Positions 1 through 10,829 of a DNA stretch of 64,000 nt are shown here, in pieces. Numbering within the stretch: position 1 is the stretch's first letter; the number at the start of each line of letters is the position of its first letter. This stretch comes from Serpula lacrymans var. lacrymans S7.9 (taxonomy: Eukaryota > Basidiomycota > Agaricomycetes > Boletales > Serpulaceae), in NCBI RefSeq assembly GCF_000218685.1, contig NW_006763309.1, forward strand, positions 194,060-258,059. Direction: 5' to 3'. The notes under the pieces are model-generated. The model was not told the DNA's origin. It ran no database searches and saw only the letters and a program-made list of their open reading frames with translations. A program made the translations under genes and the position numbers.

Positions 1-1014
1 GGCGTACCATTCGTCGTATAGTAAGTACGGACACAGCTTATTATCTCGTCCATGTTGTAGTACATCGGCAAGAGTCCAAATCCCTGGGGTAATCAAGTTT
101 CCTGGTTCAAGTTGTCCTAAGTTCTAAGCAACAATTAGTATTTGCGCTGGTGAATCAACGTCATTCACGGAGAGCTCACTTCATGCCAGTCGCATATATC
201 TACAGAACCGGGATCTTGTCGCGCCTTCTCACATACAGCCGTATTGGTGAGATCCCGACATCGAGCATCAACCACCTTTCCTTTCTTTTCTTTTGACACC
301 TGTATGCTCAATATCCTTCAGTATTTGCTCCAACAGAATATGAGAGCTTTTATATCTCAGGGTATAACTTGCGGAGACCCGAGTAATAGAGCCAAACTCA
401 CCTCGGGATGTATGCACAAGTTCTTTCGGCTCGTAAGACCCAGTCCTGTGAAATTCTGTTCTTTCTCCTTCTCTTCTGGTGTTTCAGCACACGATATACG
501 ATATTCAACTAGTCTTTTCAGCTCCGCCAAAGCCTTTTCAATTTCAGGAACCGTTCGAGAACAATATATGAGTTTTCTGCGTGTAGGATAAAACTGACAT
601 GTTTCGATGAAGTGTTACAGCCAAGCAAGCGAGCAAGAAAGCGAACCTGTTGGTATGAAACAATGAGAGACAGGAGCGACACTGTTTTCCCCGTCCCTGA
701 AGGCATCTCGAGCACACAATGCCCCTAAACAGCATTCCTTCATGGAACATTATTTAACGCAGTGAAGTGAAAGAAATACCGTAGCGTCTAGCGTCCGTTT
801 TAGATCACACATGTAAGCATATTGTTCTGTTTCAGCACAGAGTTAGTGAATGAGGTGCTTGAATTTGCAGAGCTCTAAACACGCACCAGGATATATTCGA
901 TCGTAAGGAAAAATGATCTACTTGCACCTTTCAGTACATGCAGCAGATATTTCATACAAGAGGACACATATAGAAAAAGGTACAGACTGGTAGATTGTCA
1001 ATAAAAAACTTCAT
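1..1014 (-). CDS. RAD3: Rad3/XPD (ERCC2) TFIIH DNA helicase, N-terminal part, cut by window edge
   Basis: 5'-3' superfamily 2 DNA helicase subunit of TFIIH, acting in nucleotide excision repair and transcription initiation. Seven exons read on the minus strand: 988-1014, 887-917, 780-826, 647-724, 402-593, 180-299 and 1-123. The start gives MKFFIDNLP, matching the conserved family N-terminus, so ATG at 1014 is well supported. Visible motifs are the Walker A loop (EMPSGTGKT), the [12 protein letters not shown] block, [15 protein letters not shown] [10 protein letters not shown], and the iron-sulfur cluster cysteines in [22 protein letters not shown] and KLCPY. The family length is about 770-800 residues, so roughly three quarters lies outside the window. 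After CPY the frame breaks: the expected IRRM sequence sits in the next frame (see findings). Assignment is secure; whether the frameshift is real is not. Confidence 0.93.
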
Positions 1015-1401
1015 CTTGACGAACACACCAGAGTACGGTGGGGGAAACAGATTCAAGTTTCGGTAGTGCACGACAAGGCCGCGCCTTCAAATGAGCCCAA
1101 GTAACGCGTCACGCAAGCAATCACGGTCACGTGACACCGAATATCAAGAATGAGATTCGCGAATTCGAAGAACAATGTACGATACATGTAGGAGTTCATA
1201 TGTAACAACAATATGTTTTACAATAAATCAATCTAAATATCGTATATAGATACTACTCATTATTCGAACCAAAACGCTGTTCAAGATAACAAAATTACGA
1301 GTTACAAATTCACTCAAACACACGTCCACTCGTAAAAGTCCATAAATTCGTAGATAAGATAAAATCGACTAGATCGTGATTCGAATCTTCGCATTACTGT
1401 T
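1015..1401. other. Intergenic region between XPD start and GH5 gene 3' end
   Basis: AT-rich stretch holding the XPD promoter. A CACGTG E-box palindrome lies at 1128-1133, about 115 bp upstream of the XPD start. No convincing coding signal: the small minus-strand frame here is the tail of the GH5 gene. Confidence 0.5.
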
Positions 1402-3764
1402 TCAAGGGTCCTGTCCCATTTGCTGTACCCCATTTTGAAGAGTCTGTTGTACACCATTGCTTCCGTAGCTGAACGAGAATCTTTCAATGTGTATACCAAG
1501 TGTAGAATAGAGTCGATACTCACCTGGAGTACCCATCGTTGGGTGACTGTCCAGTTGTGTCAGTATTCCCAGACTGGCCTGTGCTTCCTTGGTTCGACGA
1601 TTGAGTCGACGTGTCAGGGCTGATTGCAGTTCCAGGTTGAGTCGTCAAGCCGCCTTGACCCCACTAAATATAGCTTAGGAAAACGAAATGCATAGAAAAA
1701 GACAGGGACTTACTTGGTATTGCATGATTCCGTTCACACCAGCAGCAATTCCCGCTGTTAAATTGATAAAAGTGAGTATGCGACTTAACAAAGATAGCAA
1801 TTTACGCACAATCCAGCCATTGAGAATAAGCGTCTGTCTGCTGCGTAGAGGTGACACCGTAAGGTTGAGAGGTGTTGTTACCGGTCGCTGATACACATCA
1901 TATCAATACTGTCACCAAACATCAACCCATCAGAACTTACAAGAGCTGGAGTCAGGTGCATAGGGAGCAACAGTTGAGTTAAACGGTACAAAAGACGCGG
2001 AATTGTTTTGCGTGACCAGACCAAACCCTGAAAGAGCGACAGGCTTGCCCACACTAGAAGAGCAGAACGAGTGGTTTAGATGGATAACAACGAAAAGGAG
2101 CGAAAGACAACTTACGCTGCAGCAGACTGCGCCTGCTGTATAATCCAAGCAACGCCTTGGTTAACGATGTTTTCGTAGGGTGACAAGTTGGGATCATTGG
2201 GCTCGTACTGTTGTTGATCGGGGAAGAGCTGGAACGAGCCAAAACCGATTTGAGGGATGTTCAATATATCCTGGCTATCTACACCATACGCTCCAGTATA
2301 CGTGGGTCCTATGTCCTGAGTTCCTTGGCGCTTGGCGGCTGAAGGTGGACATTAGCAGGCGTTTTCAACATAATGTTAAGATTTGGTGCATATAGGGGCA
2401 TACCTGTCGAAACCCAGCGGCCCCGAATTTTGACTCCGTCTTCCTTCAGCGTTCCAGCAAGCTTCGCTGCTGCTCTGTTATGGCGTCTAGCTTCGGCACG
2501 GTCTCGGAGAAGCTGCTCTTTCGTCAAAGGACCTCTTGGTACAATGCTTCGACGCTTTTTGGCAGCAGGGCTCGCAGAAGGTGCGGGTGCAGGAGCGGGG
2601 TTGAGCGGGTAAAGTTTGGGACAATCTAAGCATATGAACCCGGAGGTTCTGTTGAGAGACATTAATACAGAAGCAGGATATATGTAGTAAAAGTCAATAC
2701 GAACCCAGCAGAGACAAGATGATTGGGATCAACGGTCTGAACATGAGTGGCCACTGTTGCGTGCCAGGTCGTAACCGTTTCTGTTGTACAGTTGGCGGTA
2801 GAAGGTAGCGTAGAATTACATCTAGAAAAAAGTCAGCTTCAACGTGATAAAAGATTTTAGCACCTGATACATACCTGGGGTCATTAGCCAATTCCCAACT
2901 GAATATAGCTGGACTGTTCACGTAGCGTGACACCACTTGTGTCGTATAATTCAAGAAGGAGTTCAAGATCGTAGGATCAGTGTAGAACTGGTCGTGTTCC
3001 GTGTAGCCGTACTGGTGAACGTATAGATCCATACCACCTGTGATACCTTTGAGAACAAGATAGAAGGAGCGGCGTGGAAACTTACCGTAGTCGTTGGACA
3101 GGTAATTGCGTGGCAGGGTGTTATTTGTACCCTGTACAACGGCACGCTTTTCTACACCCGAGTCGAAAATACTGCTGTTAATAGGTGCGAGGGGACTGTC
3201 CAACGATGGCTGAGGGAACCAGTTGTTCGTAAGCGACAGGATAACATATAAACCCAGTTGCTCTGCCATCTCGATTACTGTATCCAATTTTTGAAGACCA
3301 TTTGGGCCAGTATTGACCGAAACAGTGCCGTTGCGCACCAACTGGAACCAAGTTCCGTTCTCAGGTATCGTGTCGACATCTGAAGAATCAGAGCAAGGTC
3401 AGAGACCAAAACAGAGCAGAGAACAGTTTCTCACCGTTAAACGCCCAGATTCTGACAACATTGATACCTAATGCTGATATGTTGCTGAGCGTATTCCACA
3501 TGTCCTCGTTAGTATTCAAGGAGGGCAGCCAGTAGACATTTGTCCCAATGAACTTGAAGTTACTGCAGTACTGGTAAATTGCTAAGGCGCTAATTGAGCA
3601 ACTGAAGTTTCACACCTTCCATTGACCATAAACTCTGCCCCCTCTGACTTGACGAACGAGGTATTCGCTCTTTTATCGAAAGTACGCGTAGGAATGGTCG
3701 CAGACACAGACGCAGAAAGTAGCAAAGTGGAGAGGAAGAGAGGTAGCCATGCGAAGAGAAACAT
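1402..3764 (-). CDS. Secreted GH5 mannanase-like protein lacking both catalytic glutamates
   Basis: Twelve exons (3616-3764, 3435-3562, 3086-3379, 2875-3046, 2705-2821, 2404-2648, 2116-2338, 1941-2053, 1810-1887, 1714-1754, 1524-1663, 1402-1480) give about 592 residues. Residues 1-22 (MFLFAWLPLFLSTLLLSASVSA) form a signal peptide, so I start at 3764 rather than an upstream in-frame ATG at 3809. The body matches fungal GH5 endo-beta-1,4-mannanases: NFKFIGTNVYWLPS, INVVRIWAFND, the YGITGGMDLYVHQYG segment, SWELANDPRC, WHATVATHVQTVDPNHLVSAG, DSQDILNIPQIGFGSFQLFP, MQYQWGQGG. The acid/base Glu of the usual NEP motif is Asp246 here, and the nucleophile Glu of the usual EFG motif is Gly452 (LSGFG). 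It may therefore bind rather than cleave mannan. A Pro/Ala then Lys/Arg-rich insertion of about 70 residues interrupts the domain, and the C-terminus is a Ser/Thr/Gln/Gly-rich tail. The family call is firm; function is inferred. Confidence 0.85.
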
Positions 3765-4980
3765 GGCGCCTACGCTAGCCAAAGAGTGCGAACAGAAGAG
3801 AAAGGGCAAGAGGAAAGAGAAGGATCATCATCGGGCTATAAGTAGGGCCTACAGGACGTCAACACATTTCTGCCACACGTGCCTGATTTGAAGACGGCTT
3901 AGAAGACGCTGAACATGTGTTCGAGCTGGGCGTTTAGAGTGGGTTGATTCGTAAAGCTGTAGCCTAGCGCAGTCCACCGGCGACAAAGACCGCTAAAATG
4001 GACCTAGCATTGTATGAAATTGGCCAACAGCTCGATGCCACCTGTATAAACGAGATATAATAGCAGCATGGTACCCTCGCAACAAAGGAGACAAGGCAGG
4101 ACTGTAGACAAAAGGATACCTTCCAGAGTCGAGGTTGGCTTCGATTATCGTCAGTCTGAGCCGGGCCAGGCCGGTCCACAGACGAACCGTGCCTGCTCAT
4201 TTCAAACTCCGCACAAGCTGGCCCGTTATTCTGTACCTAAAGGCACTGCGATTGATGATGCATTGATGATGCTGTCAGTATGATATCCTTGTAATCGTGG
4301 GTCTTGACCCACCACACATTCTATAATAGCCTCTAAGCCCATTGACGGCAGAATACTTAGGCTGCATTCGACACCGGGAATTGTGAGTGCCACTCGTACT
4401 GGAAACAGCAAGAAAGCCAAGACAGCACTGCGGACAGCAAGCAAAGCGACCTAAACCACTTCCAGGCGTCCCGCTTCCCGCCTCGATTATAATCACCGTT
4501 GCAGCGCCACCTGCGGCTGGACGTTGACACCATACAACCGGGTACGCATGGTGAGGAGGTAGGGAACAATACACTGTAGCGATCATTGCTGATCGAAATG
4601 AAACTGGGGATGCTATGATACCATACGAGCATGGATTGGGACTGGATGGGGGCCCACTTGCGCAAAAAGTTGTTTCACCTGAAGATATGTCGAGGACGCT
4701 ATGGCGCATAGAAGACGCGCTTTGGGTCACGTGCACTGACTTTCTAATCTTTTGCAACTGTGGCTACACTGGTTCACCTTACACCACGACTACATCGGTG
4801 TATGCAAAATATTACAACACAAAAACCAGACCAGAACTTGTTCTAAACCATCACTTACTACATCTACGGTGGTTTTGCGAGTTATTTATGAGCCAGCATC
4901 AGGTTCCGGCTACTTAACGTATACTCTTTTCTACCGAATCTTCTCGCCAGTAACGGAAAAGCGCTCTGCACATTTGCTCC
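3765..4980. other. Divergent intergenic region, 1.2 kb
   Basis: Lies between the divergent GH5 (minus) and TPR protein (plus) starts, so it should hold both promoters. A CACGTG E-box at 4728-4733 is about 250 bp upstream of the plus-strand start. Several open frames of 60-160 codons occur on both strands, but they overlap one another, lack splice-consistent continuation and resemble no family I know. I call no gene. Confidence 0.4.
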
Positions 4981-6603
4981 ATGCTCAAAACACCCCTTAA
5001 ACCATCGCTCTTCAGATTTCGCACTGCCTCGTGTCGCTCTCAACATCTATGCAGACGTTATGAATCTCAGGATAGCACCCGCAGACCTGTACCATGGAGG
5101 CAAGACACAGGAGTAGACCAACCCTCCGTGCTTATCGAGGATCACTTCACAAGATCGACTCTATTCACGTTCGACTTCTTCAAGCGCCTCGCGAAATTTT
5201 CCCTAGTGGGTCTTTTTGCGCTTGGCATCACAGGTTGGACAGCATTCGAAGGTGTACACATGTGGGTTGAGAAAGTGGAGCTCGCAGAAGACCAGGACAA
5301 TGAAGTTCGCCGTTGGGAATGGGATCGCGATGCAGAGAAGTGGTCAGGTGGGAGTATAGGGGGGACAGACTCAGCATTAGGGTTCAAGGCGAGGCATGCA
5401 GTGCGGAGTGCATGGATAGCGCAAAATTGGGGGACGGGGTCGGGTGCGAGCGTCATTGGTTCCAATGCATTCACGGGAAGAAACCCGTCCACAGGGAGTC
5501 TCAACATCATCGAAGCTCGGTTGGAGTTTGCGCAGAATTTCCTTGCCATAGCTGTCAAAATCGCCGAGGAGAGAATGTCAACTGGCTCTGTCCGCCCACA
5601 GACAATGGTCGAACTTCTTTCCCGACATGCTGGAATCCTCGAACGCATGGGTACGCGGGATGCACTATTCGAGTCCAGGTCGCAATATGAACGTGTCTGG
5701 GCTGGCCTACCTGGGAAAGGGATTGAAGCTGCGCGGACTGCTCTGAAGGTTGGAGATCTCAATTATAGACTCGGTGATAGCGAAGATGCATTGACATGGT
5801 GGGCACGAGCTATAAATCTTACTCAGGGCGACGGGAACAGACTACCTACGATAAATGAAACACCCACGGTACCGGAGTCGGCACCATCATCTCCTTCCGC
5901 TCAGCGGACCCTTATCTCTACTCTCGTATCGCTCTCTGCCTATTATTCGACATCCGGTCAATTGAAACAAGCCCAGTCGGTGCAGGAAGCTTCCCTCAGT
6001 CTCCTACGCTCAGTTCCCTCTCCCCAATCCCTGGCTAGTGCATCGCACCCTCAGGCACTCCATTCTCTGTATTTGCTTCATCGCTCATCGCTGCTCTCCA
6101 TCCATCTCGCAGAGGTTCTGTATGCCTTACGCTCTCCATCTCAGACGTCTATCCAATATCTCCAGCGAGCCGCTGAGTCCTCCGAACGTGTTGCACTCGC
6201 ACTGACGGGTCTCCCCTTTTCACATCCTGATGCACCCGGCTCCGCGATTCCACATCCACCAGCGTCTGAGGCGCCGCTCATGTCATCGTTTCAAAAATCA
6301 CTTGCGATGCGCAAGCCGGCTAAAAGCCTTTTACGCGATGCGCGTCGTTCCGCGGCAGAGGCATGGAATCTCATAGGGATTCTTAGTGAAGGGCCTGACT
6401 CAGGAAAGGCTCAGGGAGGAGAAGGCATGGAGCGTGCGCTGGAGTGTTATGAGCGAGCACTGGGATGGGCAGGCGTTGCTGCAGACCAGGTAGGCGGCAT
6501 CGGAGAAGCAGGAGAGGGTACTCCAGAGGCAGAGTGGAAGTTGATTTGGGGTAATTATGTGAGGGCTCGAGAGGCAGTACGGAAGCAGGTGACGAAGGAA
6601 TGA
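4981..6603 (+). CDS. Mitochondrial inner-membrane TPR-type protein (Mgr3-like)
   Basis: Intronless ORF of 540 residues, unusual among its intron-rich neighbours. The N-terminus is rich in Arg, Ser, Gln and His with almost no acidic residues for about 45 residues, as in a mitochondrial presequence. One membrane segment follows at about 70-92 (AKFSLVGLFALGITGWTAFEG), and then a helical repeat region compatible with tetratricopeptide-like repeats (about 170-280, 310-400 and 440-535). The architecture of presequence, one membrane span and TPRs resembles the yeast i-AAA protease adaptor Mgr3, but I see no motif that proves this. Low-complexity Ser/Pro linkers (PSSPSA, PSPQSLA) separate the helical blocks. 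The first ATG is used; there is no in-frame alternative close by. The gene is well supported and the Mgr3 link is inference. Confidence 0.75.
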   Translation: MLKTPLKPSLFRFRTASCRSQHLCRRYESQDSTRRPVPWRQDTGVDQPSVLIEDHFTRSTLFTFDFFKRLAKFSLVGLFALGITGWTAFEGVHMWVEKVELAEDQDNEVRRWEWDRDAEKWSGGSIGGTDSALGFKARHAVRSAWIAQNWGTGSGASVIGSNAFTGRNPSTGSLNIIEARLEFAQNFLAIAVKIAEERMSTGSVRPQTMVELLSRHAGILERMGTRDALFESRSQYERVWAGLPGKGIEAARTALKVGDLNYRLGDSEDALTWWARAINLTQGDGNRLPTINETPTVPESAPSSPSAQRTLISTLVSLSAYYSTSGQLKQAQSVQEASLSLLRSVPSPQSLASASHPQALHSLYLLHRSSLLSIHLAEVLYALRSPSQTSIQYLQRAAESSERVALALTGLPFSHPDAPGSAIPHPPASEAPLMSSFQKSLAMRKPAKSLLRDARRSAAEAWNLIGILSEGPDSGKAQGGEGMERALECYERALGWAGVAADQVGGIGEAGEGTPEAEWKLIWGNYVRAREAVRKQVTKE

Positions 6604-7285
6604 GTAACGGTGACTTCAGAGTGTGCCCAAATCTTTGAGCGTTTACCGGTATCAATATATTTATCTACTCTCACACCTACATATAGTTAACGCAGAAGTC
6701 ATTGACTGTTCTTTAATTCATCAAGAATTTTGTGTCATGTGGCGATAAGACCCCACTGTCAGCATCTCGTTGACGGAGTATTCGCCATACTTAGACCAAT
6801 ACTAACATCAATATGACTCGGTTGGTATAAGATGAACCAGTTCGCAGCTCATGATCAGTTGTGGTCTGTAGGTGTGAATACTGTTTATACATGCGATGGT
6901 AGAAGTACAGCCTCCAACATGAGATGATGAAATATATATTGCACATACGAGACCCTGAAACATGCACCTGGAATGGCGTCCCCGGTGGCGTTGAGCGCAG
7001 TTCAGATAACCTATTCAATACCATGAATGTATTTCAACACCAAGCACAAGGGATGGGCTTCCCTGACCGACACAGGAGAAACGGCGATGTGCTCACCTAC
7101 AGTGTCTTGTGCAGGGGCATGGAACACCACAGAATATGGTTTGTGCACACATGCAGGGAACGAGAGCACGGCAATCGCGACAGACTCGTGGTGAGCGCGT
7201 TTAATTAAAGGACACGTGACACGCTGACTTTTTAACAGGTGCACTCGACCTGCGACTGCCAGTGAGAAGATCAGATTAATCACGG
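6604..7285. other. Intergenic region upstream of DPP III
   Basis: Contains the 3' flank of the TPR gene and the DPP III promoter. A CACGTG E-box at 7214-7219 lies 67 bp upstream of the DPP III start. The open frames on either strand (up to about 94 codons) show no homology I recognise. Confidence 0.4.
7214..7219. promoter_or_regulatory. CACGTG E-box upstream of DPP III
   Basis: Perfect palindromic hexamer in the flank GGACACGTGACACG, 67 bp upstream of the DPP III ATG. CACGTG is the known site of Cbf1/USF-type bHLH factors. Binding here is inferred from position only. Confidence 0.3.
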
Positions 7286-10200
7286 ATGCTCCGAACCGGA
7301 CTCAATCGCGTCCTCACGTCGCGATCTTATCGTGCACTTGCATCTCCTATCCAAACATCACTCAAACCATCATTTCTCTCCAGTAGAAACATGTCTAACT
7401 CGGCAGCAGAGCGCTTTCTCGCAGACAAGGCACCCCCCATTTGTGGTCTCGAGGTTTCAAAATCTTTTGGGCAACTCACGTATGGTTTGCATTTGATACG
7501 TTGCATGAGATGATGGTCTGACGAGGGGTGTATAGGTCCAAGGAGAAGAGATATGCGCATTACATCGGTCAGGCAGCTTGGGCAGGTGGCCGCATCATCC
7601 AAGGGCAATGGACACCTCAGGCACAGCAGCTCTACGACCTCCTGATTCTGACATTCAGCAAGAATGGGAAACTTGTGGACCTAGGCGAATTGAAGAAAAC
7701 CTCTGGCCTTTCATCGGAAGAGTTCGAAGACGTTTTGCAGTACGCTTCTCAAGTAAATCTACTTAACATGTCTCATTTGTGCAGGAACGTTAGCTGAGAG
7801 TTTCTCATTAGGTCCTAACCAATCTCGTAAACTACAAGAGCTTTGGATTCACAAAGATCATACCGCGTGTTCCTCAGGAGACGTTTGCGGCTGTAATCCA
7901 GGCTTCTGCTAACGCTTCCAATGCTGTTGCACTATGGAACGAAGTAAGTTATCTGAAGCAGGTGCACTGGCTGCACAACTGATCTATTTGTTCAAAGCTT
8001 CGAGAACATATCTACTCTTTGTCACCAGAATCTTCGCTCTCCATTGGCAAGCGAAGCGAAGGCCACGTGTCAAATTATTATCTTGGTCAACCCATCACAG
8101 ATGAAGAAGTCGCTGCCGTCCAAGAAGCGGCAGAAAAAATCGATGTCGATGTCTTGAATACTCGGTAACTTAGATTCTGGCGGCTCACTAATTTGTGTTG
8201 TCCCTCATGATGTTGGCTCTAGTGTAGTCAAAAACGGTCCGAACGATTTCAAGCTGCTCGTTGCCTCAGCAAACAGTAATTCTTCGATTACCCACGATAT
8301 TACCACTCCAATGGGCAATGCGAAGCTGACTGTAGAATACGGTGATTTTGCTGACGCCCTGACGAAGGCTGTTACCGCACTTCAAGAGGTACTTTTTCTT
8401 CCTAATTTCAAGATGCCAAGTTTAATTTCGAATTTATCTAGGCCAAGAAGTATGCTGCCAACGAGAACCAGACTGCTATGATTGAGGGCTACATCAAATC
8501 GTAAGCCCATTGCTTCATAGAGCCATTGGACCTATTGAACTCGGAGATTTACTAGGTTTGAAACTGGATCTATCCAAGATCACAAAGATGCCTCGAAGTA
8601 CTGGGTCAAGGACATAGGCCCTGTTGTCGAAAGTTACCTCGGGTTCATTGAGACATATGTCGACCCTTATGGTGGTCGAGCTGAGTGGGAGGGTAAGTCA
8701 TATCTCTTCTTTGTTGAGACATGCTTTATATCGTCTTTTCAGGTTTCACTGCTATTGTTGACAAACAACTTAGCGCTAAATACGACATACTTGTTAACGA
8801 CGCTCCTGAACTGATCAAGGTACTCCCCTGGGGCAAGGAATTTGAGGTTGACGTGTTCAGAAAGCCCGACTTTACTGCGCTCGAGATTGTTTCATTCGCG
8901 ACGGGCGGTGAGTAGTTGTCTTTCAACTTTCTTTCATCATTGATTGAGTGTTATCATCTCAGGCATCCCTGCCGGCATTAATGTAGGCTGTCGTTCATAT
9001 CTGTGGCACTGATCATAACTGACGCCAGCTTTGTCTACATAGATCCCCGTGAGTCGTCTTTGAGTACCTCCCTTTCCATTCTACTGCTCATGCATCCATA
9101 GAACTATTACGACATACGAGAATCCACTGGTTTCAAGAATGTATCTCTTGCGGTCAGTATCTACTCATCGAACTCTGTAAAACTAGCTATCTAACTTCTT
9201 CATTAGAACATCCTAGCGGCCAAAGCGCCTAGTAAGAGACAGACCTATAGATACTACTCTCCGCTGACCATACGTACATTTTAAGACGAAGAGCTAACGT
9301 TCATCCACCCTGACGATGTTGACCTTTATAATGAGTGGGACTCACGTGCATTCGAGCTACAGGTTGCGAACCATGAACTCCTTGGGCACGGTTCAGGCAA
9401 GCTCTTCCAAGAAGCGGCAGATGGTTCTCGTAACTTTGACTCAGAAAAGGTATGATGCCTGTTGTTTTGTTACCGAGTTCGATCAGGACATGGTTGCTTA
9501 CTTATAATGCACGACGTTCAGGTCATCAATCCACTGACTGGAAAGCCGATGTAAGTCCTGAATTCTGCTATCTTCACATCTTTCGTCTCAGGTTGACTTT
9601 ACTTGCAGCACATCGTGGTATAAACCCGGCCAGACAGCTGATTCTGTACTTGGCGAGGTTTCTTCTTCAATGGAAGAGTGTCGTGCAGAAACTGTTGCTC
9701 TATACCGTATGTCGTCACCCAAAGGCATCATTCCCAGATATCCCTCTAATCAGTCAAATTTGAATTATAGTTGTCAGTAACCCTACAATCCTCAAAATCT
9801 TTGGTGTAAGTTTCATTACTGCCTGCCTTTGAAAGACAACTCATTAAGCAACGTTATAAAATCAAATGTTGATCAGTACACCGATAAGCAAGTGGTCGAA
9901 GACGTTCAATACATCACTTTCCTTCTTATGGCTCGCGCTGGATTACGTGCACTCGAATATTATGACCCGTCTACAGGGAAACATGGTCAAGCACACATGC
10001 AGGCAAGGTACGTATATCCATATCATGTCCACCCACAGACCACACTGATCATCATATACCCCCCAGGCTTGGCATTACGCAATTCTTGATCAAAGAAGGC
10101 ATTGCACGTCTCGAGGAAATAAAGGGAGCGGATGGCAAGCTTGAAAATCTCTACGTCAGGGTAAGTGGCACGGCTGTGATCGGAGCCAAGCTATTACTCA

Positions 10201-10587
10201 ATCGATCGCCATTACACTATTGGATTAGGTCGATCGCGAGAAAGTGCTCTCTCAAGGTCAGACTGTTGCGGGGAAACTACTAATTGAGCTCCAAGTACGC
10301 AAGAGTACCGCTGATGGCGCTGGCGCCCGAGCATTCTACACAACATTGACAAACCCGTTGGACGGTTGGGATAAGGAAATACGAGACATCGTGTTGAAGA
10401 AGAAACTAGTAAGCTTTTTAATCCCATAGTATGATTTATGGGTTATAAACGATATTTATACTTTCTCCAGCCTCGCAAAATCTTGCTGCAACCTAATACC
10501 TTTGTGGTGGATGGTGAGGTGCAGCTGAAGGACTATCCATTAACACCCGCGGGTGTTATCGAGAGTTTCATCGAGCGAGGGTTGTGA
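7286..10587 (+). CDS. Dipeptidyl peptidase III (zinc exopeptidase, M49)
   Basis: Removes dipeptides from the N-terminus of short peptides; normally cytosolic. Twenty exons (7286-7479, 7536-7752, 7812-7943, 7998-8164, 8223-8388, 8442-8500, 8556-8692, 8743-8907, 8963-8982, 9043-9048, 9102-9152, 9207-9231, 9286-9449, 9522-9550, 9609-9706, 9771-9805, 9877-10007, 10067-10160, 10229-10408, 10471-10587) splice to 728 residues, close to the usual length. The zinc motif HELLGH is at 476-481 and EECRAE at 533-538, with the family spacing of 57. Other family blocks are [58 protein letters not shown] and ARLGITQFL. Exon 10 is only 6 nt (ATCCCC, Ile-Pro) and is required to restore the GIN-IPN motif. The N-terminus up to a second ATG at 7391 is Arg/Ser/Leu-rich without acids and looks like a mitochondrial presequence, so two targeted forms are possible. 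Confidence 0.95.
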
Positions 10588-10714
10588 TATAGTATATAGG
10601 CGGCTTCTTGCAGGTATCATAGGATACGCATTGCATCGACTGCCTGGTAATACGATGGTTTGAATTTCACGTCGCCAGTGTGAACAAAATGTAATACACG
10701 CGTTAGTGTCTGAT

Positions 10715-10720
10715 CACGTG
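10715..10720. promoter_or_regulatory. CACGTG E-box upstream of Ptc7 gene
   Basis: Palindromic hexamer 110 bp upstream of the Ptc7 start. Functional role inferred from position only. Confidence 0.25.
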
Positions 10721-10829
10721 CCTAGAAAGTCAGCTTTCAAAGGAGCGAGCCAAAGTTGCGACTGGAATTATTACGGTATAACTTTATAGGAAGTTTATAT
10801 TTTTCATATCTATAGCACCGCGTCGAGTT

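Noticed and set aside
3964..4757. Overlapping minus-strand open frames of 70-160 codons upstream of the TPR gene
   Set aside because: They overlap each other in different frames, show no domain or splice continuation, and lie in a promoter region.
5142..5762. 206-codon minus-strand frame opposite the TPR gene
   Set aside because: Antisense shadow of a well-supported coding exon; no independent evidence.
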